The notes: generated from the letters alone by a model not told the origin. A stretch of 64,000 bases of DNA from Pseudomonas sp. GM78 (GCF_000282475.1 NZ_AKJF01000198.1:140410-204409); one strand, 5' to 3'. Counted from the first letter of the stretch, positions 18,363 to 28,737 are shown. A program made the numbers and translations.

Positions 18363-20501
18363 TCAGGCCGGAATCGCTTTAGCCTTCGGCTCTCTCTCCC
18401 AAACCCGATGCTGACCAATCGCCGTAAAGAACGCATTGGTCAACTTCGCATCCGCACCAACAATCAATCCCGCATCAACCTCCAGCTTCAACACATCCAG
18501 CAACTGCTTCGCCTCGCCATGCAACGCAATCGCTTTCAAATGCTTGTAAGCCTCCAGCACGTAGTGCAACGCCACGCCATCAGTGCTCAGCGCCTTGATC
18601 GATGCCGCTCCTCCGGGCACGAACACCGCGTCGAATGCCACTGAAGGCAAGCCTTCCATGGACGCATCCACCGGCAACGACTTGCCATCGGCGGTTTTCA
18701 CCGGTGCCGAGGTCGGGCCGAGCAATTTGGCATGCGCCCCTTCAGCTTCCAGCGCTTTCTTCATGGCATCGATTGCTGCGCCGTCTACGCCATCGGCAGC
18801 CAGGATCGCTACTTTGCGGGTTTTGATATCGCCTGGCAGCAGGTTGGCCTGACTCAGAGCCGGCGAGCGGTCCAGGGACGTTTTTGGTACATCGACGGTC
18901 TCCGCTTTCGGCACCGCAAGTCCGAGGTTCTGGGCCACCCGCTTGGCCAGCTCCAGATCGATGTTGGCCAGGATCTCATTCACTTCCCTTGCCCGAATGA
19001 ACTCACGCTCAACCTTGCCCAGCTCGAAGCTGTACGCGGCGATGATGTGTTCTTGCTCATGTTTGCTCATGCTGTGGAAAAACAGGCGTGCCTGGGAAAA
19101 GTGGTCGCTGAACGACTCGCTACGCTGACGGATCTTGTTGGCGTCGATGCGCTCGGCGTAACTCTCGAAGCCGCCATCTTGCGCTGCGGGCGGCGTTTCT
19201 TTCGGCCAGCCGCCATCGATAGAGTTAGGTTCGTAGGCCGCACGGCCCTTGTCGATGGTGGTGCGGTGCAGCGCATCCCGCTGGCCGTTGTGCAGGGGTG
19301 AAATCGTTCGGTTGATTGGAATCTCGTGAAAATTCGGGCCACCGAGTCGGCTGATCTGCGTGTCGGTATAGGAAAACAGCCGGCCCTGCAGCAGCGGATC
19401 GTTGGAGAAATCGATCCCCGGCACGATATGTCCCGGGCAGAACGCGACCTGCTCGGTTTCGGCGAAAAAGTTGTCCGGATTGCGGTTCAATACCATCTTG
19501 CCCAGCGGGGTGATGGGTACGATCTCTTCAGGGATGAGCTTGGTGGGGTCGAGGATGTCGAAATCGAAGGCGTGTTCGTTTTCTTCCTCCACTACCTGGA
19601 CACCCAGCTCCCATTCCGGATAGTCACCCATCTCGATGGCCTCCCAGAGGTCGCGACGATGGTAGTCGGTGTCTTTGCCTGCAAGCTTTTGTGCTTCATC
19701 CCACACCAGCGAACAGGTACCCGCGGCAGGGCGCCAGTGAAACTTGACGAAGCGCGATTTTCCTTCGGCATTGATCATGCGGAAGGTGTGAACCCCAAAG
19801 CCCTGCATGCTGCGCAGGCTTTTGGGGATCGCCCGGTCGGACATCGCCCAGATCACCATGTGAGCCGATTCCGGTTGCAACGAAACAAAATCCCAGAAGG
19901 TGTCGTGGGCCGAGCCGCCGGTGGGTATTTCGTTGTGGGGCTCTGGTTTCACGGCGTGGACGAAGTCAGGGAATTTGATGGCGTCCTGGATGAAAAAAAC
20001 CGGCATGTTGTTGCCCACCAGGTCGTAGATGCCTTCATCGGTGAAAAACTTCACCGCGAAGCCTCGTACATCACGCACGGTATCGCCTGACCCGCGAGGC
20101 CCCTGCACCGTGGAAAAGCGCACGAATACCGGGGTCTTTTTGCCGGGGTCCTGCAGGAATCCGGCTTTGGTCAAGACGCTGTGGTTTTCATAACTCTGGA
20201 AGTAACCATGGGCACCCGTACCGCGGGCATGAACGATGCGCTCGGGAATGCGTTCATGGTCAAAATGCGTGATCTTTTCACGCATGATGAAATCTTCCAG
20301 CAGCGACGGCCCACGGGCGCCGGCTTTCAAGGTGTTCTGGTTGTCGGCCACCTTCACGCCCTGATTGGTACGCAAGGCCTGACCGGTGGCGTCTGAGCGG
20401 AATTTTTCCAGGCTATCGAGCTTGGCGTTGGTGTTATTGCGGTCCAGGGTATCGGTCCCGGCCAGGTCGCTCTTTGGCGCGGCAGGCTTTTTAGTGCTCA
20501 T
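18363..20501 (-). CDS. katE: Catalase HPII (large-subunit, clade 2)
   Basis: Haem catalase that degrades hydrogen peroxide in stationary phase. The 712-residue length fits the large-subunit clade: a catalase core (about 30-560) with the haem-pocket His in [12 protein letters not shown], the DIRGFAVKF-like segment [13 protein letters not shown], and the proximal Tyr in [11 protein letters not shown]-terminal flavodoxin/DJ-1-like domain covers about 565-705 ([17 protein letters not shown]). The ATG follows GAGGAG. It is monocistronic by context. I saw no clear RpoS -10 element in its 5' gap. Confidence 0.95.
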   Translation of the reverse strand: MSTKKPAAPKSDLAGTDTLDRNNTNAKLDSLEKFRSDATGQALRTNQGVKVADNQNTLKAGARGPSLLEDFIMREKITHFDHERIPERIVHARGTGAHGYFQSYENHSVLTKAGFLQDPGKKTPVFVRFSTVQGPRGSGDTVRDVRGFAVKFFTDEGIYDLVGNNMPVFFIQDAIKFPDFVHAVKPEPHNEIPTGGSAHDTFWDFVSLQPESAHMVIWAMSDRAIPKSLRSMQGFGVHTFRMINAEGKSRFVKFHWRPAAGTCSLVWDEAQKLAGKDTDYHRRDLWEAIEMGDYPEWELGVQVVEEENEHAFDFDILDPTKLIPEEIVPITPLGKMVLNRNPDNFFAETEQVAFCPGHIVPGIDFSNDPLLQGRLFSYTDTQISRLGGPNFHEIPINRTISPLHNGQRDALHRTTIDKGRAAYEPNSIDGGWPKETPPAAQDGGFESYAERIDANKIRQRSESFSDHFSQARLFFHSMSKHEQEHIIAAYSFELGKVEREFIRAREVNEILANIDLELAKRVAQNLGLAVPKAETVDVPKTSLDRSPALSQANLLPGDIKTRKVAILAADGVDGAAIDAMKKALEAEGAHAKLLGPTSAPVKTADGKSLPVDASMEGLPSVAFDAVFVPGGAASIKALSTDGVALHYVLEAYKHLKAIALHGEAKQLLDVLKLEVDAGLIVGADAKLTNAFFTAIGQHRVWEREPKAKAIPA

Positions 20502-20710
20502 CAGGCGTGACTCCTCGGCAGAAATTCGAGTTGCCTAAGTAGTGACTGATGACGCTTTTAGCCGTTCCTTTTATCTGACCTTTGATCGCGTTATTGCCAA
20601 ATGACTGGTCGAATACGAAATAAATGCTAAGAACTGCTATACGGACAGGCTAAAATGCGCGCCCGGCTAACCGCTGATCCTTTTCCAACGCGCCCCACAA
20701 GGTTCGCTAC

Positions 20711-21718
20711 GTGATCGAGTTTCAAAACGTCCATAAAACCTACCGCGTCGCCGGTAAGGATATCCCCGCCCTGCATCCGACCAGTCTGACGATAGAGAAT
20801 GGTCAGGTCTTTGGCCTGATCGGCCATTCCGGTGCGGGAAAAAGTACCCTGCTACGTCTGATCAATCGCCTGGAAAACTCCAGCGGCGGCAAGATCATCG
20901 TGGACGGCGAAGAAGTCACCGCGCTCGACGCCAACGGACTGCGCCGTTTCCGTCAGCAGGTCGGAATGATTTTCCAGCACTTCAACCTGCTGGCGTCCAA
21001 GACCGTTGCTGACAACGTTGCGCTGCCGCTGACACTGGCGGGTGAAATGTCCCGCCGCGACATCGATCAGCGCGTGGCGGAATTGTTGGCCCGAGTCGGT
21101 TTGTCCGATCACGCCAACAAGTACCCGGCGCAGTTGTCCGGTGGCCAGAAACAGCGTGTCGGCATTGCCCGCGCCCTGGCGACCAAGCCGAAAATCCTGC
21201 TGTGCGACGAAGCGACCAGTGCACTGGACCCGCAGACCACGGCGTCGGTCCTGCAATTGCTGGCCGAGATCAATCGCGAGCTGAAGCTGACCATCGTGCT
21301 GATCACCCATGAAATGGACGTGATCCGCCGGGTCTGCGACCAGGTCGGTGTCATGGACGCTGGCGTGATCGTCGAGCAAGGTTCGGTGGCCGAGGTGTTC
21401 CTGCATCCGAAACACCCGACCACCAAGCGCTTCGTGCAAGAAGACGAACACATCGACGAAAGCGAACAGCGTGACGACTTTGCTCACGTGCCAGGCCGCA
21501 TCGTGCGTCTGACCTTCCAGGGCGAAGCGACCTACGCGCCCCTGCTGGGTACCGTCGCTCGGGAAACCGGTGTGGACTACAGCATCCTGGCCGGTCGTAT
21601 CGACCGCATCAAGGACGTCCCTTACGGGCAACTGACCCTGGCGGTGACCGGCGGTGACATGGAAGCGGCTTTCGCCCGCTTCACCGCAGCGGACGTCCAC
21701 ATGGAGGTGCTGCGCTAA
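20711..21718 (+). CDS. metN: Methionine ABC transporter ATPase MetN
   Basis: ATPase of the D/L-methionine importer. It starts with GTG. Walker A is GHSGAGKST, the signature is [14 protein letters not shown] and Walker B is [12 protein letters not shown]. The C-terminal NIL domain (about 265-335) provides allosteric methionine inhibition in the family. 335 residues. It overlaps metI by one base (TAATG), giving a tight operon. A TAAAAT -10-like element is seen at 20651-20656, but no good -35 accompanies it. Confidence 0.94.
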   Translation: MIEFQNVHKTYRVAGKDIPALHPTSLTIENGQVFGLIGHSGAGKSTLLRLINRLENSSGGKIIVDGEEVTALDANGLRRFRQQVGMIFQHFNLLASKTVADNVALPLTLAGEMSRRDIDQRVAELLARVGLSDHANKYPAQLSGGQKQRVGIARALATKPKILLCDEATSALDPQTTASVLQLLAEINRELKLTIVLITHEMDVIRRVCDQVGVMDAGVIVEQGSVAEVFLHPKHPTTKRFVQEDEHIDESEQRDDFAHVPGRIVRLTFQGEATYAPLLGTVARETGVDYSILAGRIDRIKDVPYGQLTLAVTGGDMEAAFARFTAADVHMEVLR

Positions 21719-22392
21719 TGGAAGCCCTGACAAGTTTCTTCGCCAACATTGACTGGTTCGAAATCTGGCTGGCCACTGGCGATACCTTGCTGATGCTTGG
21801 TGGCTCACTGCTGTTCACCGTATTGCTGGGCCTGCCGCTTGGCGTGCTGCTGTTCCTCTGCAGCCCGCGCCAGTTGCTGGAAGCCAAAGGCGTCTACGCG
21901 ATGTTGTCCCTGGTGGTGAACATCCTGCGTTCGCTGCCGTTCATCATTCTGTTGATCGTGATGATTCCGTTCACCGTGTTGATCACTGGCACGTCCCTGG
22001 GCGTTGCTGGTGCAATCCCGCCGCTGGTGGTGGGTGCCACGCCGTTCTTCGCGCGACTGGTGGAAACCGCCCTGCGCGAGGTGGATCGCGGCATCATCGA
22101 AGCGACCCAGGCCATGGGCGCGACGACGCGGCAGATCATCACCAATGCCTTGCTGCCCGAAGCCCGCCCGGGCATTTTTGCGGCGATTACGGTGACGGCC
22201 ATTACACTGGTGTCCTATACGGCAATGGCCGGTGTGGTCGGCGCCGGTGGTCTGGGTGACCTGGCGATCCGGTTCGGTTACCAGCGTTTCCAGACTGACG
22301 TGATGGTGGTCACGGTGGTGTTGCTGCTGGTGCTGGTGCAGGTCCTGCAAACCGTCGGCGACAAGCTGGTTGTGCATTTTTCTCGGAAATAA
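21718..22392 (+). CDS. metI: Methionine ABC transporter permease MetI
   Basis: Inner-membrane permease, 224 residues with about five to six helices. The ABC-coupling EAA loop is at EATQAMGATTRQIITNALLP. Members of this class move methionine with MetN and MetQ. The ATG overlaps the metN stop. metQ follows after 77 bases. Confidence 0.93.
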   Translation: MEALTSFFANIDWFEIWLATGDTLLMLGGSLLFTVLLGLPLGVLLFLCSPRQLLEAKGVYAMLSLVVNILRSLPFIILLIVMIPFTVLITGTSLGVAGAIPPLVVGATPFFARLVETALREVDRGIIEATQAMGATTRQIITNALLPEARPGIFAAITVTAITLVSYTAMAGVVGAGGLGDLAIRFGYQRFQTDVMVVTVVLLLVLVQVLQTVGDKLVVHFSRK

Positions 22393-22469
22393 AAAGTTCT
22401 CGTAAATGACAAATGAGCCGGCCATTCGCTGGCAGGCGCCAGACGGGCGCCTCAAATGGAGTTAGCTGA

Positions 22470-23243
22470 ATGAAAAAACTACTCGTTGCGTTCGCTGCCG
22501 TTGCAGCCTTTTCCGCCCACGCCGCCGACACCCTGACTGTCGCCGCGACCCCGGTGCCGCACGCGGAAATCCTCGAGTTCGTTAAACCGGCCCTGGCCAA
22601 AGAAGGCGTCGACCTGAAGGTCAAGGTCTTCACCGACTACATCCAGCCGAACGTACAGGTTGCGGAAAAACGCCTGGACGCCAACTTCTTCCAGCACCAG
22701 CCGTACCTCGATGAGTTCAACAAGGCCAAGGGCACCAATCTGGTCTCGGTTGCAGGCGTACACCTGGAGCCCCTGGGCGCTTACTCCAGCAAGTACAAAG
22801 CGCTGACTGAACTTCCGGGTGGCGCCACCGTGGTCATCCCGAACGACGCCACCAACGGCGGCCGTGCGCTGTTGCTGCTGGCCAAGGCCGGTGTGATCAA
22901 GTTGAAGGATTCGAACAACATCCTGTCGACCGTCAAGGACATCACTGAAAACACTAAAGACCTGAAGTTCCGTGAGCTGGAAGCCGCGACCATCCCGCGC
23001 GTGCTGACCCAGGTCGACCTGGCGCTGATCAACACCAACTACGCGCTGGAAGCCAAGCTCGATCCGGCCAAGGACGCGCTGGTCATCGAAGGCAGCGACT
23101 CGCCTTACGTGAACATCCTCGTTGCCCGCCCAGACGACAAGGACAGCGAAGCGATGAAGAAACTGGTGGCTGCCTTGCACAGCCCGGAAGTGAAGGCCTT
23201 CATTCTCGAGAAGTACAAAGGCGCGGTCGTGCCGGCGTTCTGA
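22470..23243 (+). CDS. metQ: Methionine-binding periplasmic protein MetQ
   Basis: Substrate-binding component of MetNIQ (NlpA family). A signal peptide (about 1-18, AFSAHAADT) lacks a lipobox cysteine, so this copy is predicted soluble rather than lipidated. Family segments include ATPVPHAEILEF, the NFFQHQPYLDEFN ligand region and ALINTNYALEA. 257 residues. A strong terminator follows within 15 bases, ending the operon. Confidence 0.93.
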   Translation: MKKLLVAFAAVAAFSAHAADTLTVAATPVPHAEILEFVKPALAKEGVDLKVKVFTDYIQPNVQVAEKRLDANFFQHQPYLDEFNKAKGTNLVSVAGVHLEPLGAYSSKYKALTELPGGATVVIPNDATNGGRALLLLAKAGVIKLKDSNNILSTVKDITENTKDLKFRELEAATIPRVLTQVDLALINTNYALEAKLDPAKDALVIEGSDSPYVNILVARPDDKDSEAMKKLVAALHSPEVKAFILEKYKGAVVPAF

Positions 23244-23257
23244 TCTGCAGCGGTAAC

Positions 23258-23292
23258 AAAAAATGGGGCGCATTGAATGCGCCCCATTTTTT
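23258..23292 (+). terminator. Terminator of metNIQ
   Basis: The hairpin ATGGGGCGCATT / AATGCGCCCCAT is framed by six A and eight T. The stem is perfect and the terminator could act in both directions. Confidence 0.92.
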
Positions 23293-23407
23293 TTCCTGAA
23301 ACAACGTCCGTGTGAACCGCCATCCTATCAGTTCTGCTAGTAGACAAAGTTACCTCGGTTGCCGAAGCTGAATCACCTGGATCAAAGACCCTTTAGTAGT
23401 GCATCTT

Positions 23408-24502
23408 ATGACTGCCAATACGCAAGACTTGCTATGCCGTTACCATTACGACCCGCTGGACCGACTCGTTGGAGCGACACCTTCAGGCGAGGCAGGAATT
23501 AAGCGTTTCTATTGCGGTACACGCTTGGCCACTGATATTCAAAACACATTGAAGTATTCGATTTTTGAATACGGTCATTACTTGTTAGCTCAAAAAAACC
23601 AAATGGATATTCGTATCCAAACTTCACTACTAGCGACAAACCAGCTGCGGTCTGTTGTGCACATGGTTGACGTCCATTCCTCGCAGCCGATTATATATTC
23701 TCCCTATGGTTATCGATGTCCTGAGTATGGAGTTTCTAGTCTGTTGGGGTTCAATGGTGAAAGGCGGGACAAAATCACCGGATTTTATATGTTGGGTAAC
23801 GGCTATCGAGCATTCAACCCTATACTCCTGAGGTTCAACAGTCCAGATAGTTCAAGTCCGTTTGGACCAGGGGGAATAAATTCGTATGTGTACTGTTTGG
23901 GAGATCCGATTAATCGACGTGATGAGAGTGGTCATTCGTCTCTCGGGATAAGTGCGACATTAGGTTTCATTGAAAAAAAAGCCCACAAGATCTTTTCTGC
24001 AGGGAAAAGGCCAAGCTTCACCGCGCCTGCCAAGAATCAAGGAATAGTAAATACCATAAATGGTGAGCCGGCGACAATAATCAAAAACAAGATGCCGCCA
24101 TCCCTGATAAAGCAGGAGTTTCAAGAGTTTATAGGTAAACAAAATGTCAGTGATTCAGTTCTCATCATGAGAATAAATAACTCTCGCGATCTGAAGTTGT
24201 TAGAGAGTGATTATTCCTACAAGTTTGTCTTTACGGACCAAGGTCAATTGATTGTAGGTGGTCGACCTGGGACGCCGGCAGGACACATTGTAAGTCATTC
24301 GGTATTAAGTCACCATGCAGGCAATACGAATATAATAAGCGCTGGATATATACATAAGTTGCACGGTAGGAATTTTTACAAAGTTGATAATTATTCAGGT
24401 CATTATGAGCCAGATTTTGAGTCTCTTCGTTATATCGCTACGCATATTAGAGGTATGGGGTCTCGAGTGAAGGTGGAGCATTGGAAAAAATCCACATTGT
24501 AA
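23408..24502 (+). CDS. Orphan RHS-core protein with variable C-terminal toxin-like domain
   Basis: A short RHS protein of about 364 residues. The N-terminal part has RYHYDPLDRLVG and the RHS core hallmarks LLGFNGERRD, GFYMLGNGYRAFNP, RFNSPDSSSPFG and NSYVYCLGDPINRRDESG; the core ends near residue 177. The remaining roughly 185 residues are AT-rich and carry DQGQLIVGG, SAGYIHKLHG and a VDNYSGHYEP signature. Full-length RHS repeats, PAAR or VgrG modules and a signal peptide are absent. Such stand-alone short RHS proteins are common in Pseudomonas, and their export route is unclear. GTG at 23399 is possible, but ATG at 23408 is preferred; neither has a strong Shine-Dalgarno. No immunity-like gene follows before sco. 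Toxicity is inference. Confidence 0.85.
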   Translation: MTANTQDLLCRYHYDPLDRLVGATPSGEAGIKRFYCGTRLATDIQNTLKYSIFEYGHYLLAQKNQMDIRIQTSLLATNQLRSVVHMVDVHSSQPIIYSPYGYRCPEYGVSSLLGFNGERRDKITGFYMLGNGYRAFNPILLRFNSPDSSSPFGPGGINSYVYCLGDPINRRDESGHSSLGISATLGFIEKKAHKIFSAGKRPSFTAPAKNQGIVNTINGEPATIIKNKMPPSLIKQEFQEFIGKQNVSDSVLIMRINNSRDLKLLESDYSYKFVFTDQGQLIVGGRPGTPAGHIVSHSVLSHHAGNTNIISAGYIHKLHGRNFYKVDNYSGHYEPDFESLRYIATHIRGMGSRVKVEHWKKSTL

Positions 24503-24545
24503 GATGTGGATTTCAGTTGATCATGTTACTGCAGGGGTATCTCGA

Positions 24546-25181
24546 CTATTTGCGGTTAAGCATCACCGGCAACTGCGCCACCAATTTCTGGTTGTTCAAC
24601 GGTGCCCGAATGAACCCGCGCTGGGTCCCGTCCGGGCCGATCACCGCGAGATTGCCGCTATGGTCGACCGTGTAGTTCGGCTTGCTGATATCGGCCGGAA
24701 TAAACGGAATGCTCACGGCATTGGCGACTTTCTGCAGTTCTTCGATCGAGGTTGCTGTCAGGCCGACAAACTGCGGATCGAAGTAGCCCAGGTACTGCTT
24801 GAGCTGCTTGGGCGTATCGCGGTGCGGATCGACACTGACCAGTACGATCTGCAACTTGTCCACAGCCTCGGGCGGTAGCTCACTCTTGATCTGGCGCAGC
24901 TGGGCAAGGGTAGTCGGGCAGATATCCGGGCAGAAGGTGTAGCCGAAGAACAGCAGGCTCCACTTGCCTTTGAGCTCGTTGATCGCCACCGGCTTGCCAT
25001 CCTGATCGGTCATCTTCACATCCGGCAGGTTGCGGCTTTGCGGTAGGAGAATGATGCCGGCGTCGATCAGCGCCGTCGGATCGCCCTGGCCTTTGCCGGA
25101 GAGTACTTTGTTGATGGTCAGGCCCAGGACCAGCGCGATCAGGGCGACAAGGATGAAGACGGTTTTCTGGGTTCGGGTCAT
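24546..25181 (-). CDS. SCO1/SenC copper chaperone
   Basis: Membrane-anchored thioredoxin-fold protein that helps load copper into the CuA site of cytochrome oxidase. An N-terminal helix (about 7-27) anchors it. The copper site is CPDIC in [10 protein letters not shown], with the distal His in VDHSGN. 211 residues. It overlaps cyoE by 4 bases and ends the haem A/assembly unit. It converges with the RHS gene across 43 bases. Confidence 0.93.
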   Translation of the reverse strand: MTRTQKTVFILVALIALVLGLTINKVLSGKGQGDPTALIDAGIILLPQSRNLPDVKMTDQDGKPVAINELKGKWSLLFFGYTFCPDICPTTLAQLRQIKSELPPEAVDKLQIVLVSVDPHRDTPKQLKQYLGYFDPQFVGLTATSIEELQKVANAVSIPFIPADISKPNYTVDHSGNLAVIGPDGTQRGFIRAPLNNQKLVAQLPVMLNRK

Positions 25182-26077
25182 AGGTTCAACAATAAGTAGT
25201 GGTCAACGAGCAGGGCGATGAACAGCAGGAACAAGTAGTAAATAGAGTACTTGAAGGTGTTGATCGCCGCGTGCGGCCGAGTGCCACGGTACAGCACCAC
25301 GGCCCACTGCAGGAATCTGGCGCCAAGACCGATGGCGCAGACCAGGTAGAGCAGGCCGCTCATGTGGATCACGTAGGGCATCAGGCTGACGGCCAGCAGC
25401 GCGCAGGTGTAAAGCAGGATGTGGATTTTGGTGTAGTGCTCGCCGTGGGTCACCGGCAGCATCGGGATGTCGGCCTTGGCATATTCCTCCTTGCGATGGA
25501 TCGCCAGCGCCCAGAAGTGCGGCGGCGTCCAGGCGAAGATGATCAGCACCAGCAACAGTGGTTCGGCGCTGACGTGGCCGGTGGCGGCGGTCCAGCCGAG
25601 CAGCGGCGGAGCGGCGCCGGCCAGGCCACCGATGACGATATTCTGCGGGGTCGCGCGCTTGAGGAAACCGGTGTAGACCACTGCGTAGCCGAGCAGGGAG
25701 GCGAGGGTCAACCATGCGGTCAGTGGATTGGTGAAGGCCAGCAACAAGGCCTGGCCCAGCAGCGCCAGCACCAGGGCAAAGGTCAGCGCCGCGGCCGGAG
25801 ACACCCGGCCTTCGGCCAGCGGCCGCTTGTGGGTGCGTGCCATGACCGCATCGATCCGCCGGTCCACCACATGGTTGACCGCTGCCGCACCGCCCGCACA
25901 CAGGGCAATGCCCAGGTTACCGAACACCAGCACGGTCCACGGCACTCCGGCGCGCGTCGCGAGGAACATCCCCACCAGCGAAGTGATGAGCATCAGCACC
26001 ACCACTTTGGGTTTGGTCAGCTCCAGGTAGTCACGCCAGATCGCCTGGCTGGGACGTTCGCCGATCAGAATCGCCAC
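25178..26077 (-). CDS. cyoE: Protohaem IX farnesyltransferase (haem O synthase)
   Basis: UbiA-family prenyltransferase that farnesylates haem B to haem O. It has about nine membrane helices in 299 residues and both Asp-rich regions: [15 protein letters not shown] at about 70-85, and the second at about 195-200 in [11 protein letters not shown]. Also called ctaB. It overlaps ctaA by 13 bases upstream and sco by 4 bases downstream, so the three are translationally coupled. Confidence 0.94.
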   Translation of the reverse strand: MAILIGERPSQAIWRDYLELTKPKVVVLMLITSLVGMFLATRAGVPWTVLVFGNLGIALCAGGAAAVNHVVDRRIDAVMARTHKRPLAEGRVSPAAALTFALVLALLGQALLLAFTNPLTAWLTLASLLGYAVVYTGFLKRATPQNIVIGGLAGAAPPLLGWTAATGHVSAEPLLLVLIIFAWTPPHFWALAIHRKEEYAKADIPMLPVTHGEHYTKIHILLYTCALLAVSLMPYVIHMSGLLYLVCAIGLGARFLQWAVVLYRGTRPHAAINTFKYSIYYLFLLFIALLVDHYLLLNL

Positions 26078-27138
26078 GGCATCTCTCCTTTTATTGTTAT
26101 GGGCCCGGCTGAGTGTTTACGCGGGCTGAAACGCCAGCGTGTCGGCTGCTTGACCCGAACCAGGCTGGTCCGGGCGTGGTAATTGACCAGCACCATCGTC
26201 AGCAACAGCGCTGCACCCCCGGCGTTGTGGGCGACGGCAATCGGCAACGGCAGGTGCAACAGCACGTTGCTGATGCCCAAGGTGATTTGCGCCGCGAGGG
26301 CGATCAGCACCAACCCGGCGAGTCGCGTCATGCCGACGACTTTCAGTTGCCAGGCGAGGCCGAGCAGCACCAGGGTCACCAACAACGCGCCGATTCGGTG
26401 GGTCAGGTGAATGGCGGTGCGGGCGTCGCTGTCCAGTTGCCCGCCGAGGTAGTTCGGGCCGATGTGCTGGGTCAGGTGGAAGCCGTTGGCAAAATCGGCC
26501 GGTGGCAGCCATTGACCATGGCAAGTCGGAAAGTCGATGCAGGCCACGGCGGCGTAGTTGGAGCTGACCCAGCCACCCAGGGCGATTTGTCCGATGACCA
26601 GCAACAGCCCCGCCGTCGCCCAGTACTGCAGGCGTCGCGGCACCGTGAGTGCGGGCAACACGCCGGACAGGCGCAAGGTCAGCAGAAACAGCAGGCTCAA
26701 GGTCGCAAAGCCGCCAAGCAGATGCCCGGTGACCACTTGCGGCCAGAGCTTGAGCGTCACCGTCCACATGCCGAATGCCGCTTGGGCGAACACCACCGCC
26801 AGCAGGAACAACGGCAGCTTCACCGGTTGCCCAGGATGCCGGCGATGGACCCAGGCCCGACCGGCCAGCACCGAGATCAGCAGCCCCAGTGTGCCGGCAA
26901 AGTAGCGGTGGATCATTTCGTTCCAACCTTTATGGGCTTCTACCGGCGTGTCCGGAAAATGCAGTTCGGCATGGGCCAGTTGCGCTTCGCTTTTCGGCAC
27001 GCTGATAAAGCCGTAGCAACCAGGCCAGTCCGGACAACCCAAGCCTGCGTGGGTCAGGCGGGTATAAGCACCGAGCAACACCACAATCAGTGCCAGCAAG
27101 GTGGCAAACAGTGCGAGGCGAAATCCAGGCTTGGCCAT
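26065..27138 (-). CDS. ctaA: Haem A synthase (COX15/CtaA)
   Basis: Oxidises the methyl group of haem O to make haem A for the aa3 oxidase. 357 residues with eight predicted helices. Two Cys pairs lie in matching loops, CPDWPGC and CIDFPTC, and the haem-ligand histidines fall in [21 protein letters not shown] and AHNAGG. It lies between the CxxxC assembly protein and cyoE on the same strand. Confidence 0.93.
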   Translation of the reverse strand: MAKPGFRLALFATLLALIVVLLGAYTRLTHAGLGCPDWPGCYGFISVPKSEAQLAHAELHFPDTPVEAHKGWNEMIHRYFAGTLGLLISVLAGRAWVHRRHPGQPVKLPLFLLAVVFAQAAFGMWTVTLKLWPQVVTGHLLGGFATLSLLFLLTLRLSGVLPALTVPRRLQYWATAGLLLVIGQIALGGWVSSNYAAVACIDFPTCHGQWLPPADFANGFHLTQHIGPNYLGGQLDSDARTAIHLTHRIGALLVTLVLLGLAWQLKVVGMTRLAGLVLIALAAQITLGISNVLLHLPLPIAVAHNAGGAALLLTMVLVNYHARTSLVRVKQPTRWRFSPRKHSAGPITIKGEMPWRF

Positions 27139-27148
27139 GACGATGCCC

Positions 27149-27742
27149 TTATCCGATGTTCGACAGTTTCAACAGATGCCGCAGGTCATTGAGCAGATCC
27201 TTGCCTTTGACTGACGGGTCGTAGCGCAACACCAGATTGCCGTGGGGGTCGATGATCCACAGGTGTGGAGAGTCATTGCTCTGAGCGCCTTTGGTGTAGG
27301 TCGGCAAGTCCAGTGGATAGCGCTGCAACTGCGGGTACTCGCGTTGAAGTTTAGTCTCGTAATCACTGCTCAGCGGTTGTGTCACCGCCAGCGCGTGACT
27401 GGCACGACCGGCATCGCGACCCAGGCCGATCTGGATTTGCCGCGCCAGATAAACCAGTTGCTGGCAGTCGACCGAACACGTCTTCGGTGCCGTGACCAGC
27501 AACTGCCAGCGGTCTTCCTGCGCCTGGACGCCGAGGTCGGCACGGCTTTGTCCGTTGCCGATCAGTTCGCCGTGATAACTGCGGCCTTCCGGCACCCAGA
27601 AATTCAGTTTGTACATGCCGGTGGCCAGGATCATCGGACCGACCACCCCCAGCACAATCAGCAGTAGCTGCAACCGTCCCTTGCGCCGGTTGACCGGCGT
27701 TTTTGCCTCAGACATGCTGGGTGGATTCATGGCCGCTCCCAT
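27149..27742 (-). CDS. Membrane-anchored protein with CxxxC, thioredoxin-like, oxidase assembly cluster
   Basis: A 197-residue protein with one N-terminal helix (about 24-44) and a periplasmic domain. It contains KTCSVDCQQLVYLARQ, a CxxxC spaced like the copper site of Sco proteins, and a C-terminal LWIIDPHGNLVLRYD that resembles the end of the Sco/thioredoxin fold. A role in copper delivery or thiol reduction for the oxidase is inferred. The ATG at 27742 has a good AAGGAGA eight bases upstream; longer open-frame starts overlap SURF1 too far. It overlaps the SURF1 gene by 35 bases and precedes ctaA by 10. Confidence 0.8.
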   Translation of the reverse strand: MGAAMNPPSMSEAKTPVNRRKGRLQLLLIVLGVVGPMILATGMYKLNFWVPEGRSYHGELIGNGQSRADLGVQAQEDRWQLLVTAPKTCSVDCQQLVYLARQIQIGLGRDAGRASHALAVTQPLSSDYETKLQREYPQLQRYPLDLPTYTKGAQSNDSPHLWIIDPHGNLVLRYDPSVKGKDLLNDLRHLLKLSNIG

Positions 27743-28448
27743 GGTGTTTCTCCTTTGCGTTGTGCCAGCCGAGGTAGAGATAAAGACCGAACAGGGCGAT
27801 CGACATGGCGAACCACTGCACGGCATAAGCGATGTGTTTTTCCGGGCCCGTGGCAACCACTGGCCAATCGGCCTGATAAGTTGCAGGTCCGGTTTCTGCG
27901 CGTAATTCGTAGGCAAAGCCTTCGCGGTCCAGGGCTGCCCAGAGTGCATTCGGGTCAATGGCCGTCAGCAATTTTGGCCAGGTGCTGGTGCTTGGGTCGG
28001 CGTGGAGCTGGAAGGTCGCGCCGGGCGAAACGTAGACCCATGCCTCGAGACTCAAGGCATCGGTCGGTGTGGTGAATTGCGGTGGCGTCCGGCGGTCGGG
28101 CCATGGCAGCCAGCCGCGGTTGACCAGCAGCCACAGCCCGGTGGCCTGATCCTGAAACGGTTGCAGCAATTCGACCCCGACCTTGCCGCCACGCTGACGG
28201 TTATCCAGCAACAGACTGTGCGCGGCATCGAACCGGCCGTGCAGGTGAATCCGTCTGAAGGCCGGGTCTGGCGTGTGTTGCAGCTCGGTGCTGGCCATCG
28301 GTTCTGCGGCCCGGCGTTCGGTGTAGCTTTGCAGCAGCGCGCTTTTCTCCGCGCCCCGGCTCAATTGCCAGAACCCGAGCGACACCAGCAGGGGCAGCAA
28401 CAGCGCAACCACCAATGTCGGAATGATGCCCGGCCGAAAGCGCTTCAT
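27708..28448 (-). CDS. SURF1 family oxidase assembly protein
   Basis: Assembly factor for haem-copper oxidase, thought to handle haem A insertion into subunit I. It has two helices, near the N-terminus (PTLVVALLLPLLVSLGFWQL) and near the C-terminus (AYAVQWFAMSIALFGLYLYL), around a periplasmic domain with the family motifs RRIHLHGRFD and LVNRGWLPW. ATG at 28448 gives 246 residues; the longer open frame reads into intergenic DNA. First gene of the SURF1-CxxxC-ctaA-cyoE-sco unit, divergent from the DUF2909 gene. Confidence 0.92.
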   Translation of the reverse strand: MKRFRPGIIPTLVVALLLPLLVSLGFWQLSRGAEKSALLQSYTERRAAEPMASTELQHTPDPAFRRIHLHGRFDAAHSLLLDNRQRGGKVGVELLQPFQDQATGLWLLVNRGWLPWPDRRTPPQFTTPTDALSLEAWVYVSPGATFQLHADPSTSTWPKLLTAIDPNALWAALDREGFAYELRAETGPATYQADWPVVATGPEKHIAYAVQWFAMSIALFGLYLYLGWHNAKEKHHGSGHESTQHV

Positions 28449-28518
28449 GGCGTCGCCAGAAAGTCGGTCATCGCGATAGCTATACTCAGATGCATCGCTT
28501 GTCCCCCGGAGTCTCACC

Positions 28519-28722
28519 ATGCTCAAAGCAGCCATCGTCCTGATGCTGATTGCCACGGTTGTCAGCCTGTTCAGCGGCCTGTTTTTTCTGGTCAAGGACG
28601 ACAGCAGCTCGAACCGCCTCGTCATTGCCTTGAGTGTTCGTGTGGCCCTGGCCGCCATCACCGTCGGCTTGATCGCCTGGGGTTTTTTCAGCGGCCAACT
28701 TGTCTCTCACGCGCCCTGGTAG
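28519..28722 (+). CDS. DUF2909 twin-transmembrane protein
   Basis: A 67-residue protein made almost only of two hydrophobic helices (about 3-25 and 36-58) joined by a polar loop DDSSSN, as in DUF2909. It lies on the plus strand inside an otherwise minus-strand oxidase cluster, splitting it into ctaCDGE and SURF1-sco units. The same small gene is remembered at this place in other pseudomonads. Function is unknown; its location suggests a role linked to oxidase or inner-membrane assembly. Confidence 0.82.
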   Translation: MLKAAIVLMLIATVVSLFSGLFFLVKDDSSSNRLVIALSVRVALAAITVGLIAWGFFSGQLVSHAPW

Positions 28723-28737
28723 GGCGCTTCGCTTCAA

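Noticed and set aside
20651-20656. TAAAAT as metN promoter -10
   Set aside because: No acceptable -35 at 16-18 bases upstream; noted only in the metN entry.
24481-24675. 64-codon plus-strand frame after the RHS gene as possible immunity gene
   Set aside because: It overlaps the RHS end and most of it is antisense to the sco gene; no ribosome-binding site or acidic small-protein character.
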